Shown here piece after piece: positions 24,396-32,861 of a stretch of DNA of 64,000 bases; the first letter of the stretch is position 1; each line of letters starts with the position of its first letter. Origin of the DNA: Pleomorphochaeta sp964545735 (lineage in GTDB: Bacteria; Spirochaetota; Spirochaetia; Sphaerochaetales; Sphaerochaetaceae); contig CAZJGS010000001.1 in the NCBI GenBank assembly GCA_964545735.1, positions 1-64,000 on the forward strand, given 5' to 3'. The position numbers and the translations under genes are program-made. The notes beneath the pieces were generated by a model that worked only from the letters and a program-made list of their open reading frames with translations, made no database searches and had not been told where the DNA came from.

Positions 24396-24905
24396 ATGGA
24401 TTATATTATTCCAACCCTTACTTTTATAATATATTTATTATCGCTATTAATGATAATAAGATTTATATTTTCTCCAGATTGGTTATCCTGGGTTTTCCCA
24501 TTAATTATCAATATAATATTTGTTATATCTCAAGCTTACCAAAGCTTTGCTATTATGAAAAGCGAAAATTTTGATTTCGACCTATTTTCTAATTTTCCAC
24601 CCTTTATAACCAAGGCAAACAATACATTAATTGCACTTTTCATCTCTATTTTTTGGCTATGCTCAATTACTTTATTTAATGAAGCTATAAAGAAAAACAG
24701 AAAACCAAAAGACAAGCGCAGAGAAATTATGAAAAACAATTACTATGGAGCTCAATATACTCAATTACTCGAACAAAAAAAGATGGAGTATTTGAAAAAA
24801 AGAGAAAAAGAAGAGCAACTATATGGTTTTACCAAACCAAAAATCAAAGCCTATGATGAAGAGTGGATAAATTTATTTGATGATAATAATGAGGATAAAA
24901 AATGA
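24396..24905 (+). CDS. Small membrane protein, function unknown
   Basis: A 169-residue protein not recognised as a known family. Two hydrophobic helices at the N-terminus (about 5-25 and 32-50) and a third at 77-97 are followed by a long, highly charged cytoplasmic tail rich in Lys and Glu (100-169). It is the first gene of the run leading into aroK, overlapping it by four bases (ATGA), so it is translationally coupled to the shikimate genes. Confidence 0.7.
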   Translation: MDYIIPTLTFIIYLLSLLMIIRFIFSPDWLSWVFPLIINIIFVISQAYQSFAIMKSENFDFDLFSNFPPFITKANNTLIALFISIFWLCSITLFNEAIKKNRKPKDKRREIMKNNYYGAQYTQLLEQKKMEYLKKREKEEQLYGFTKPKIKAYDEEWINLFDDNNEDKK

Positions 24906-25411
24906 CCTACTTCTTCTCAGGAATAAAGCATAGTGGCAAAAGCACCCATGCTCGGCTTTTTGCAGAATATAAAAACCTTCCTTTTTATGATTTGGATAAA
25001 TTAATTGAAGATAACATCAAATATAATAGTGTAAGAGAATTATATGAGAGTGAAGGTAAAGAAGCTTTTATGAATCAAGAGTTTCTTAGTTTGAAGAATT
25101 TATTGCAAAACAATACTGAAAGTAAGGTTATTGCTTTGGGTGGTGGAATTTGTGATAACCAGATGGCTTTTTCTTTATGCAATAATTTGATATATTTAGA
25201 TTTGGAAGAAAAAGTTTTATTAAATAGAATTAAATACAATGGGCTTCCAATCTTTTTGAAAGATCAACCAGCTGTGCAGTTTCACACTCTTTTTGAAAAA
25301 AGAGAGAGACTCTACAAAGAAAAGGCAAAGTTAATAATCTACTTAAAAGATGAAAGCATACAAAAAGTTTTTGATACAATAAAAGATTCTTTAGATAATT
25401 GGGAGAAATAA
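24902..25411 (+). CDS. aroK: Shikimate kinase
   Basis: A 169-residue kinase phosphorylating shikimate. The P-loop is GIKHSGKS (7-14); YDLDKLIED carries the shikimate-binding Asp; VIALGGGICDN is the conserved GGG motif, and a late Arg lies in KRERLYKEKA. Its stop TAA overlaps the aroC ATG by one base (TAATG), suggesting coupled translation. Confidence 0.92.
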   Translation: MTYFFSGIKHSGKSTHARLFAEYKNLPFYDLDKLIEDNIKYNSVRELYESEGKEAFMNQEFLSLKNLLQNNTESKVIALGGGICDNQMAFSLCNNLIYLDLEEKVLLNRIKYNGLPIFLKDQPAVQFHTLFEKRERLYKEKAKLIIYLKDESIQKVFDTIKDSLDNWEK

Positions 25412-26481
25412 TGGGGAATAATTCTTTTGGTAAGATGTTATGCATTACCACTTTTGGAGAATCTCATGGCGCCGCTATAGGAGTTACTATAGATGGTCTT
25501 AGTGCTAATTTTTCACTTGATTTTGATAAAATTCAAGATGAAATGAACAGACGACGACCAGGTGGGAATAAATTTGGTACCACACGCAGTGAAAAAGATA
25601 CAATCAAAGTTTTATCTGGTATTTATAAAGGCAAGGTGAGTGGAGCCCCATTAACCATTATTATTGAAAATAATAACCAATTATCAAATGATTATGGACA
25701 AATAGAAGATATTTTCAGACCCTCTCATGCTGATTTTACTTTATATAACAAATATAAAATTAGAGATCCAAGAGGTGGTGGTAGAGCTAGTGGTAGAGAA
25801 ACTGCCAGTAGAGTAATAGCAGGAGCTATAGCAAAGCAATATCTTGATGTTGACAATATAAGTATTGAAGCCGCCACTGTTCAAATTGGTAATATTAAAA
25901 TTGATAATACCTCTACAACTTATAATTGGAGAGATAGAATAAAAAATGATTTTTACGCACCTGATACAGAAAAAGCCAAAGAAATGGAAGCCCTTCTAAG
26001 TAAATTAAGAGAAGAAGGTGATAGTATTGGTGGAGTAATTGAATGTAGAATTAAAAACTTACCCATTGGATTAGGGGAACCCACCTTTAATAAATTTGAA
26101 GCTCAATTGGCCAAAGCCATGTTAAGCCTTGGAGCCGTTAGAGGCTTTGAAATTGGTTTAGGTTTTGCTAGTGCACAATACAAAGGTTCAGCTTTTAACG
26201 ATGGAATGAATAAAAATGGGTTTTTATCAAATAATAATGGTGGTGTATTAGGTGGTGTTACAACCTCTGAAGATGTTATTTTTAGAGTTGCATTTAAACC
26301 AACGCCTTCTATTTCACTTGAACAAAATACAGTTGATAAAAACAATATAGAAAAACTTATAAAAATAAAGGGTCGCCATGATCCTTGTATCTGCCCTAGA
26401 GCCGTAGTAGTAGTAGAAGCTATGGCAGCTTTAGTAGCATTAGATTTTATTATGGAAAACGCCAGCAGGAGGCCTTTTTAA
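25411..26481 (+). CDS. aroC: Chorismate synthase
   Basis: A 356-residue FMN-dependent enzyme, last step of the shikimate pathway. It shows TTFGESHGAAIG, NRRRPGGNKFGTTRSE, RPSHADFTLYNKY, DPRGGGRASGRETASRV and the C-terminal GRHDPCICPRAVVVVEAM. The ATG at 25411 with GGGAG five bases upstream is the start; the TTG at 25399 lies inside aroK and is not supported. The next gene starts immediately at the stop. Confidence 0.96.
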   Translation: MGNNSFGKMLCITTFGESHGAAIGVTIDGLSANFSLDFDKIQDEMNRRRPGGNKFGTTRSEKDTIKVLSGIYKGKVSGAPLTIIIENNNQLSNDYGQIEDIFRPSHADFTLYNKYKIRDPRGGGRASGRETASRVIAGAIAKQYLDVDNISIEAATVQIGNIKIDNTSTTYNWRDRIKNDFYAPDTEKAKEMEALLSKLREEGDSIGGVIECRIKNLPIGLGEPTFNKFEAQLAKAMLSLGAVRGFEIGLGFASAQYKGSAFNDGMNKNGFLSNNNGGVLGGVTTSEDVIFRVAFKPTPSISLEQNTVDKNNIEKLIKIKGRHDPCICPRAVVVVEAMAALVALDFIMENASRRPF

Positions 26482-28392
26482 TTGAAAGATAGCCCGTTAA
26501 TAGTACAAAGCGATAGAACTTTACTCCTAGATGTTCACCACCCTCAATTTGAGGAGTGCCGAAATGTTATTGCTGCATTTTGTGATTTAATTAAAAGTCC
26601 TGAACATGTTCACACATATTCTTTATCTCCAATTTCACTGTGGAATGCAGCCTCATGTGGAATTGTAAGTACCACAGTAATAGAAAAATTAAAACTTTGG
26701 TCAAAGTTTCCTTTGACTGATTCAATTATATTTTTTATTGATGATATTTCTTCAAGATTTGGGAAACTTGTCTTATGCGAAGATGACAGAGATGGTAAAA
26801 AGATAAATCTCCCAACAACAACCGAGAGAACCAATGATGAAATCGATGCCCAACTAAATGAATACTTAAAACAAAAAGCTCTTAATTCAAAAATTAAGAG
26901 AGAACTCTCAAAGAAAAAAAGAGATGGTATTAAATTAAGTGAAAAAGAGCAAGAACTTTTTGATTCCCTTATAATCAACAATTCAATAAAAACTGAAGAA
27001 GATAAAAAAAATAATACTCTTTTAGCTTTTGAAGAAGTCTATTTATTAAAAATAAGTGATAATTTAATTTTTAGAATTATTGATAATACTAGAGATTTAA
27101 AAAATTCCTTATACAAAATAAGTGATGGAGTTTTTGCTCTTAGAAAGTTAGATAGAGGGGAAATCAAAGTTAAACTAATTGAATTAGGGTATCCTGTTGA
27201 TGACAAAATCCCTCTTAAAAAAGGGGTTCCTATACAAGTTAGTTTAAGAGAAAAATCCTTAGCTGGAAAACCTTTTGAAATTAGAGACTATCAAAGCATA
27301 GCTGCTCAAACACTTGTAGGTGGCACCTCAGAGGGATCTGGTTATGGAACCATCGTGCTTCCTTGTGGCTCTGGTAAAACTATAATTGGTATAGATATCT
27401 TAACACAACTAGCAACAAGAACATTGATAATTACTACAAATGTAGCTTCTGTTCATCAATGGGTTAATGAAATAGCTGATAAAACTTCTTTAACTTACGA
27501 TGAAATAGGTGAATATACTGGTGAAAACAAAAGAGCAAGAAAAGTAACTGTTTGCACCTATCAAGTTTTGACTTGGAGACCAGATAAAGAAGGTCCTTTC
27601 CCACATTTTGAGTTATTAACAAAAGGCGAATGGGGACTTATAATATATGATGAAGTACACATGCTCCCCGCTCCTGTATTTAAAGTAACCGCAGAACTAC
27701 AAAGTTTACACAGAGTAGGTTTAACTGCAACTCTTGTTAGAGAAGACCATAAAGAAGATCAAGTATTTTCACTTGTTGGACCTAAAAGATATGATGTACC
27801 TTGGAGTGAACTTGAGCAAAGAGGCTATATAGCTGAAGCTTTTTGTAGTGAAGTGAGAATTCCACTACCTCTAGATTTAGAGGTACCCTATGCTCTTGCT
27901 AAACCACGAGAGCAATTTAAAATTGCTAGTGAAAATCCAAGAAAGCTTGAAATAGTTCACACTCTTTTAAAAAAACATGAAGGAGAATTTATTTTAATTA
28001 TTGGACAATACTTATCTCAATTAAAAATAGTTGCCAAGGAGCTAAAAACTCCAATTATTACAGGCGCTACAGCTAACAAAAAACGAGATGAATTATATTC
28101 AAAGTTTAGAAATGGACAAATAAAAGTTTTAGTGGTATCAAAAGTAGCCAATTTTGCTATAGACTTACCTGATGCCTCTGTAGCAATACAGTTATCAGGT
28201 ACATTTGGATCGAGAGCAGAAGAAGCACAAAGACTTGGTAGAATACTTCGGCCAAAAAAAATAAGTAGTCACTTCTATTCCCTAGTAACTCAAAATTCTA
28301 GTGAAGAAGAGTTTGCTCTTAATAGACAAAAGTTTTTAGCTGAACAAGGATATAAATATTCTATTCAAATCTATGATAAAACACAGGATTAA
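26482..28392 (+). CDS. XPB/ERCC3-type DNA helicase
   Basis: A 636-residue SF2 helicase. Order: N-terminal region, a charged insertion rich in Lys/Glu (about 115-180), RDYQ (268-271), Walker A LPCGSGKT (293-300), DEVH (390-393) within YDEVHMLPAPVF, motif III GLTATLVRED, and motif VI QRLGRILRPK. These are hallmark XPB motifs, as in the eukaryotic TFIIH subunit and in a few bacterial groups including treponemes. Start is TTG at 26482, directly after the aroC stop, with a perfect AGGAGG nine bases upstream. It is followed by its presumed partner. In vivo role in bacteria is unsettled; repair or unwinding is inferred. Confidence 0.93.
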   Translation: MKDSPLIVQSDRTLLLDVHHPQFEECRNVIAAFCDLIKSPEHVHTYSLSPISLWNAASCGIVSTTVIEKLKLWSKFPLTDSIIFFIDDISSRFGKLVLCEDDRDGKKINLPTTTERTNDEIDAQLNEYLKQKALNSKIKRELSKKKRDGIKLSEKEQELFDSLIINNSIKTEEDKKNNTLLAFEEVYLLKISDNLIFRIIDNTRDLKNSLYKISDGVFALRKLDRGEIKVKLIELGYPVDDKIPLKKGVPIQVSLREKSLAGKPFEIRDYQSIAAQTLVGGTSEGSGYGTIVLPCGSGKTIIGIDILTQLATRTLIITTNVASVHQWVNEIADKTSLTYDEIGEYTGENKRARKVTVCTYQVLTWRPDKEGPFPHFELLTKGEWGLIIYDEVHMLPAPVFKVTAELQSLHRVGLTATLVREDHKEDQVFSLVGPKRYDVPWSELEQRGYIAEAFCSEVRIPLPLDLEVPYALAKPREQFKIASENPRKLEIVHTLLKKHEGEFILIIGQYLSQLKIVAKELKTPIITGATANKKRDELYSKFRNGQIKVLVVSKVANFAIDLPDASVAIQLSGTFGSRAEEAQRLGRILRPKKISSHFYSLVTQNSSEEEFALNRQKFLAEQGYKYSIQIYDKTQD

Positions 28393-28427
28393 TTCAAAAA
28401 TAAAAAGTGAGGCGAAAGTCAAATAAT

Positions 28428-30461
28428 ATGAGAGAACATCCAGAATTTTTTAAAAATTGGTTAATGGGCCTAGATAATGATAAATTTTTTTACCAGGCAA
28501 GAAACTTTTTACCAGAAACAACAACTCCATTTAACCAAGAAACTGTTAGTGAAAATATGATAAGCTTTTTTCTAAATAGAGAAAAAGAAGCTGCCTTATT
28601 ATCAACTATCGACAACGTTGATAGTTTATTACTTGGTATTTTTCAAATAACTGAAGGGGCAACTACAAATCAAATTCTTCAACTAATCAAACCCTTTGAA
28701 AAAAGTATAGAAAGTGAAGATAAAGAGTTTGTTTATTATTCCTATTTTGATAACAACAAACACTTAGAAGAATTTAGTTATGTTTCATTAATTGAACATA
28801 TCTCAAACTTAGCAAAGCGTCTTATTATATTAGAACTTGATAATAAATTTGTCCTGAATCCTATTTTTGGTGATAAATTAATAGCTAAAGCATCTCTTGC
28901 CCCTATTTTTGAAAACAACAGCCACCTTAGTAGTGACTTATCAACAAATGTAATTGATGGTGAATTTTTAAGAGGTTATTTGTCCATAGTTAAATTAAAT
29001 CCTAAATTAACAGACTATCAAAAAAGAAACATAGTAGCTCCCCTATTCCCTTCTTACAAATGTGAAGAATTAATCCAAACTACAGAGCAAATTGATAATT
29101 TATTAAATGAATTAGAAATATTTAAACCCTTTGATACAATTGAATACGAAATACTTCAAATGTTAATTGATTTATCTTCTTTTGATTTGGCGGTATTATT
29201 TTTTGCTCAATCAATTGCACCATTATTTGACAACTATAAAACTGTGTTTGTATTTGCAAAAAAAGTATTGAACTACCTCAACGAAATTAAATCATTTGAT
29301 GAGAAGTCCCTGGTTTTTTTACTTGAAACACAATCTATTAGATTTAGCTTAGAAAAAACTGATTCTGTAGTTGCTAATTTACTAAAATTAAATATTATAA
29401 TAAAAACAGCAACAGCTTATAAAATAAATGATTTTAAAAAAACCTATCCAACTCCTAATAATCTTATTTTTGATACAGATTTATCTGTTAAATACTTGGG
29501 ATCTAGAGGTAGAAATGACATATTATGGCGTTTTGCATCCCTTTGTTCAATGGATATTCAAACCTCCTATAAACTATCAAAAGAAGATTTTAGAGATGCT
29601 CTAGATAGTTCTATGAAAAAACAAACAATTTATGATTATATAAAAGAAAATTGTGGGGATATTGATAATTGTACAACTTTTAATTATTTAGATTTAATTG
29701 AAAAACAGTACAGCCAATTAAGTGTTTTTGATGGTATTATTATTCAAGCTGATCAGAGGATTTCTAGAATTATTGACTCTCATCCTGAAATAAAAGAACA
29801 CATAATTAAAAAATTAGCTAGTGGTGTTTATTTAATGTCTAGAGAAAAAGAAAGCCAATGGACAAATATTCTTGAAAAAGCGGGCTTAATTATTCCACGC
29901 CGTAAAGGTGATTTGATTCAAAGTGAAACATTTTATACTAACGAGCAATGGAGACTAAGTAATAACTTTCATTTGAAAAACGATCAATTATCTATTGTAC
30001 AAGCGCTTGAATCAATAGAAAAAGAATTAAATGAAGATGAATACGCTATTCTAAAAAATATAGTTAGTGATAAAATATTTAATCTAAAACCTCTTAGAAC
30101 AAAAATTGAATTGATGGATTTAAAAAAATCTGAAAGACAAGATTTGATAAGCCGCTTAAGATCTTCTATGATTGTTGATGAATCACAATTGGTTGCTTCA
30201 GTTTTAGATATTGATATAAGTGCTAGTGGTTTTGAATTTAGAAGAAAAGTTAATGTTTGTAAAATGGCCGGTAAAGAAGAAAATACGGTCTTAAAAGTTA
30301 CTTATTTAACTCATGAATTACTATTATTGGTAGAAAAAGTTAAAAATGAAGCTAATAATGAATATTTTGTAGTTGCAAAAAAGCTTCCTACTCTTGAAAG
30401 AGTTAGCCTACCAATAAGCAAAATTTTCAATGCTAAAATCATGAATTATATAATAAATTAA
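28428..30461 (+). CDS. XPB-associated protein, XPB/Ssl2 N-terminal-domain type
   Basis: A protein of 677 residues (from the ATG at 28428) with no catalytic motif. A segment near 435-500 (DGIIIQADQRISRIIDS, then KLASGVYLMSREKES) matches the pattern of the helicase-associated XPB/Ssl2-like domain found in the gene next to actinobacterial XPB. It follows the helicase by 35 bases, so it is probably a partner or regulator of it. The start is uncertain: the ATG at 28428 has GAGG 15 bases away, and a GTG at 28407 has no clear site. Confidence 0.7.
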   Translation: MREHPEFFKNWLMGLDNDKFFYQARNFLPETTTPFNQETVSENMISFFLNREKEAALLSTIDNVDSLLLGIFQITEGATTNQILQLIKPFEKSIESEDKEFVYYSYFDNNKHLEEFSYVSLIEHISNLAKRLIILELDNKFVLNPIFGDKLIAKASLAPIFENNSHLSSDLSTNVIDGEFLRGYLSIVKLNPKLTDYQKRNIVAPLFPSYKCEELIQTTEQIDNLLNELEIFKPFDTIEYEILQMLIDLSSFDLAVLFFAQSIAPLFDNYKTVFVFAKKVLNYLNEIKSFDEKSLVFLLETQSIRFSLEKTDSVVANLLKLNIIIKTATAYKINDFKKTYPTPNNLIFDTDLSVKYLGSRGRNDILWRFASLCSMDIQTSYKLSKEDFRDALDSSMKKQTIYDYIKENCGDIDNCTTFNYLDLIEKQYSQLSVFDGIIIQADQRISRIIDSHPEIKEHIIKKLASGVYLMSREKESQWTNILEKAGLIIPRRKGDLIQSETFYTNEQWRLSNNFHLKNDQLSIVQALESIEKELNEDEYAILKNIVSDKIFNLKPLRTKIELMDLKKSERQDLISRLRSSMIVDESQLVASVLDIDISASGFEFRRKVNVCKMAGKEENTVLKVTYLTHELLLLVEKVKNEANNEYFVVAKKLPTLERVSLPISKIFNAKIMNYIIN

Positions 30462-30479
30462 AGGGGAAAATAGTAGTAT

Positions 30480-31238
30480 ATGAATATTGTAAGATTTTAC
30501 TTTAAAGGGGAAACTCTTTATGGAAATTATAATTTAACAACAAAAGAAATTACTATTTATGAGGGCACACCTTTTGAAGGGTTTTTTACAACAAATAAAA
30601 ACCTTACTTTAGATCAAGTAGAAATACTGTGCCCTTGTGATTTTTCAAAAGCAATCTGCATAGGCTTAAATTATAAAGATCATGCCATTGAATTTGATCT
30701 GCCAATCCCTGAAAGTCCTATTGTATTTTTAAAACCCTCTACAAGTGCATTAGCTCACAATAAAGTAGTAATTAAACCTGATATGTGTGAGAGACTCGAC
30801 TATGAAGCAGAATTGGCCATAGTGATAAAGAAAAAAGCCAAAAATGTAAAAATAGAGGATGTTAGTGATTATATTTTAGGTTACACCTGTGCAAATGATA
30901 TTACCGCTAGAGATCTACAACCTAAAAAAGGACAATGGACTATCTCTAAAGGTTTTGATACTTTTTGCCCTTTTGGTTTTGTAATTAATACACAATTAGA
31001 TCCTAATAATTTAAAAATATCGAGTAAAGTTAATAATAAGATTATGCAAGAATCTAATACTAAAAATTTAATATTTGATGTACCTTTTTTGATTTCTTAT
31101 CTTTCCTCTATCATGACTCTACTCCCTGGTGATATAATTCTTACAGGTACCCCTGGTGGTATAAGTGGAATGCAAAAAGGTGATGAAGTACAAGTCATTA
31201 TTGAAGGTCTTCCTCCTTTAATTAATACTGTAGGATAA
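30480..31238 (+). CDS. Fumarylacetoacetate-hydrolase-family enzyme
   Basis: A 252-residue FAH-fold protein. The sequence CIGLNYKDHAIE, FLKPSTSA, the metal ligands in YEAELAIVI, the NDITARDLQ segment and LPGDIILTGTPGGI are standard. Members act as acylpyruvase, oxaloacetate decarboxylase or isomerase; substrate cannot be assigned. The closest usual annotation is 2-hydroxyhepta-2,4-diene-1,7-dioate isomerase/acylpyruvase. It ends the long aroK-aroC-XPB run, 18 bases after the XPB partner. Confidence 0.85.
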   Translation: MNIVRFYFKGETLYGNYNLTTKEITIYEGTPFEGFFTTNKNLTLDQVEILCPCDFSKAICIGLNYKDHAIEFDLPIPESPIVFLKPSTSALAHNKVVIKPDMCERLDYEAELAIVIKKKAKNVKIEDVSDYILGYTCANDITARDLQPKKGQWTISKGFDTFCPFGFVINTQLDPNNLKISSKVNNKIMQESNTKNLIFDVPFLISYLSSIMTLLPGDIILTGTPGGISGMQKGDEVQVIIEGLPPLINTVG

Positions 31239-31277
31239 AAAAAAGGCCAATTGATTATTTTCAATTGGCTTTTTTTT
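31238..31277. terminator. Bidirectional terminator
   Basis: GCCAATTGA (31246-31254) pairs perfectly with TCAATTGGC (31261-31269), with eight A before and eight T after. It separates the FAH gene from the convergent aroDE. Confidence 0.92.
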
Positions 31278-32763
31278 ATAAGTTAATTTTTACCCAATGC
31301 GGATAGTGATAACCGCTAAAGGCTTCAAATTGAAGCTTTCCTTGTTCAAGCAACATAGCTGAGCCATTTACTATATTACAACCCTTCTCTTGAGCCCTTT
31401 TTAATAATTTGGTATATTCTGGTTTGTAAACCAAATCATACACATAGCAAGATTTTGCAAACTCAAAATTTTCTAATAGGTCAGCATCTTCATTAGGACT
31501 CATTCCAACAATTGTTGTTTGAACAATCAAATCTGTAGTTGCTTCGAGAGATTTTATATTTTCTAATTCAATATAATTACTCATAGTTTCACTTGCTAAT
31601 AACTTTGCTTTAGATAAAGTTCTATTTGCTATGGTTACTTTGACATGATGATTTTTGAGAGCCCATACTACAGCACGAGCGGCCCCTCCAGCGCCAATTA
31701 TTAAAGCACTTTTAATTTCACCATCATTAATAAATTTTTCTATTGGAGCTAAAAATCCATAATAGTCAGTGTTTGTTCCTTTCCACATTCCTTGAATTCT
31801 CGTTACGGTATTACAAGCCCCAATTTGTTGAACTTCTCGGGTAATTTTACCCAGATAAGGTAAAACATCTCTTTTATGCGGGACTGTAACTGAAAATCCA
31901 TGAATTTTAATCAATTCAGCTAACTTAAAAAAAGTCCTAACTTTATCAACTAAAAAAGGTACATAAATTGCATTGTAATGAATTGCATCAAAACCTGGAT
32001 TATGAATTTTAGGGGAAGATGTATGTAAAACAGGATTACCAATTATTCCATATACATTTGTTCTACTGTTAACTTGATCAGCTCTATATAATAATTTTAA
32101 ACTTTTTGCAGATAATTGACCAGGTGCTATTTCATCTTCACTTGCAAAGCTTAGCATGGAGCCTACTCTCTTGTATAAAATTCGAGTACAAACACCATAG
32201 TCCCCCATTCCAATAATTATTTTCTCTTTAATATCTTTTAATTCTTCATTTATTCTAAAAAGAGTAACTACATCAACTATTGTATTTGGAGTAACAGCAA
32301 TTTTTGGAATATCACCTTTTTTTGCTTGTTTAGTAATCAATGAAAATAAATTAGCAGGAACTTTCTCCATATCATGAAAGGATCTAATTATTTTTATTCC
32401 TTTTAGTTTTAATTCTGCTTCAAAATCTAACCTGGGTGAATCTTCTTCACCTTTAATTTTTAAATCAGATTTTTTTACATCTTCTTCAATATCTACATAT
32501 GAAAAATCACCTTGTAAAACTATATCATGTAACTTTGTCATTCTCACTTTATCACTAAGGAGTGATTTTCCACCATCACATACCCGTCTAAAGGTTGCAA
32601 TTGTAGGTAAAGCACATAAACGAGGAAAAATTTGAGCACTTACCAATTCACCTTCTTCAAGCAAATCTAATCGCAATTCAACCATATCAATATAAGGTTT
32701 ATTTCTTTCAACTTGTTTTAGGGCACTTGTTAATGTTGTTTCTGTTGTTGTAAGGCAAATCAA
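31276..32763 (-). CDS. aroDE: Fused 3-dehydroquinate dehydratase / shikimate dehydrogenase
   Basis: A 495-residue two-domain enzyme for steps 3 and 4 of the shikimate pathway. Residues 1-225: type I dehydroquinase with His in RSFHDME and the Schiff-base Lys in IPKIAVTPN. Residues 238-495: shikimate dehydrogenase with GNPVLHTSSP, TVPHK, NTDYYGF and the NADP loop GAGGAARAV. The same order of fusion occurs in plants and chlamydiae. The start is TTG at 32763, nine bases after a perfect AGGAGG; no ATG alternative exists nearby. It faces aroK-aroC across the XPB genes. Confidence 0.93.
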   Translation of the reverse strand: MICLTTTETTLTSALKQVERNKPYIDMVELRLDLLEEGELVSAQIFPRLCALPTIATFRRVCDGGKSLLSDKVRMTKLHDIVLQGDFSYVDIEEDVKKSDLKIKGEEDSPRLDFEAELKLKGIKIIRSFHDMEKVPANLFSLITKQAKKGDIPKIAVTPNTIVDVVTLFRINEELKDIKEKIIIGMGDYGVCTRILYKRVGSMLSFASEDEIAPGQLSAKSLKLLYRADQVNSRTNVYGIIGNPVLHTSSPKIHNPGFDAIHYNAIYVPFLVDKVRTFFKLAELIKIHGFSVTVPHKRDVLPYLGKITREVQQIGACNTVTRIQGMWKGTNTDYYGFLAPIEKFINDGEIKSALIIGAGGAARAVVWALKNHHVKVTIANRTLSKAKLLASETMSNYIELENIKSLEATTDLIVQTTIVGMSPNEDADLLENFEFAKSCYVYDLVYKPEYTKLLKRAQEKGCNIVNGSAMLLEQGKLQFEAFSGYHYPHWVKINL

Positions 32764-32861
32764 TTGGGCCTTCCTCCTGTTGTCATAAAAAACGACTATA
32801 TGATAAACTCTATAATAACTGTAATAACATTACTTAGCAACACAAATACTGGAGAAAAATA

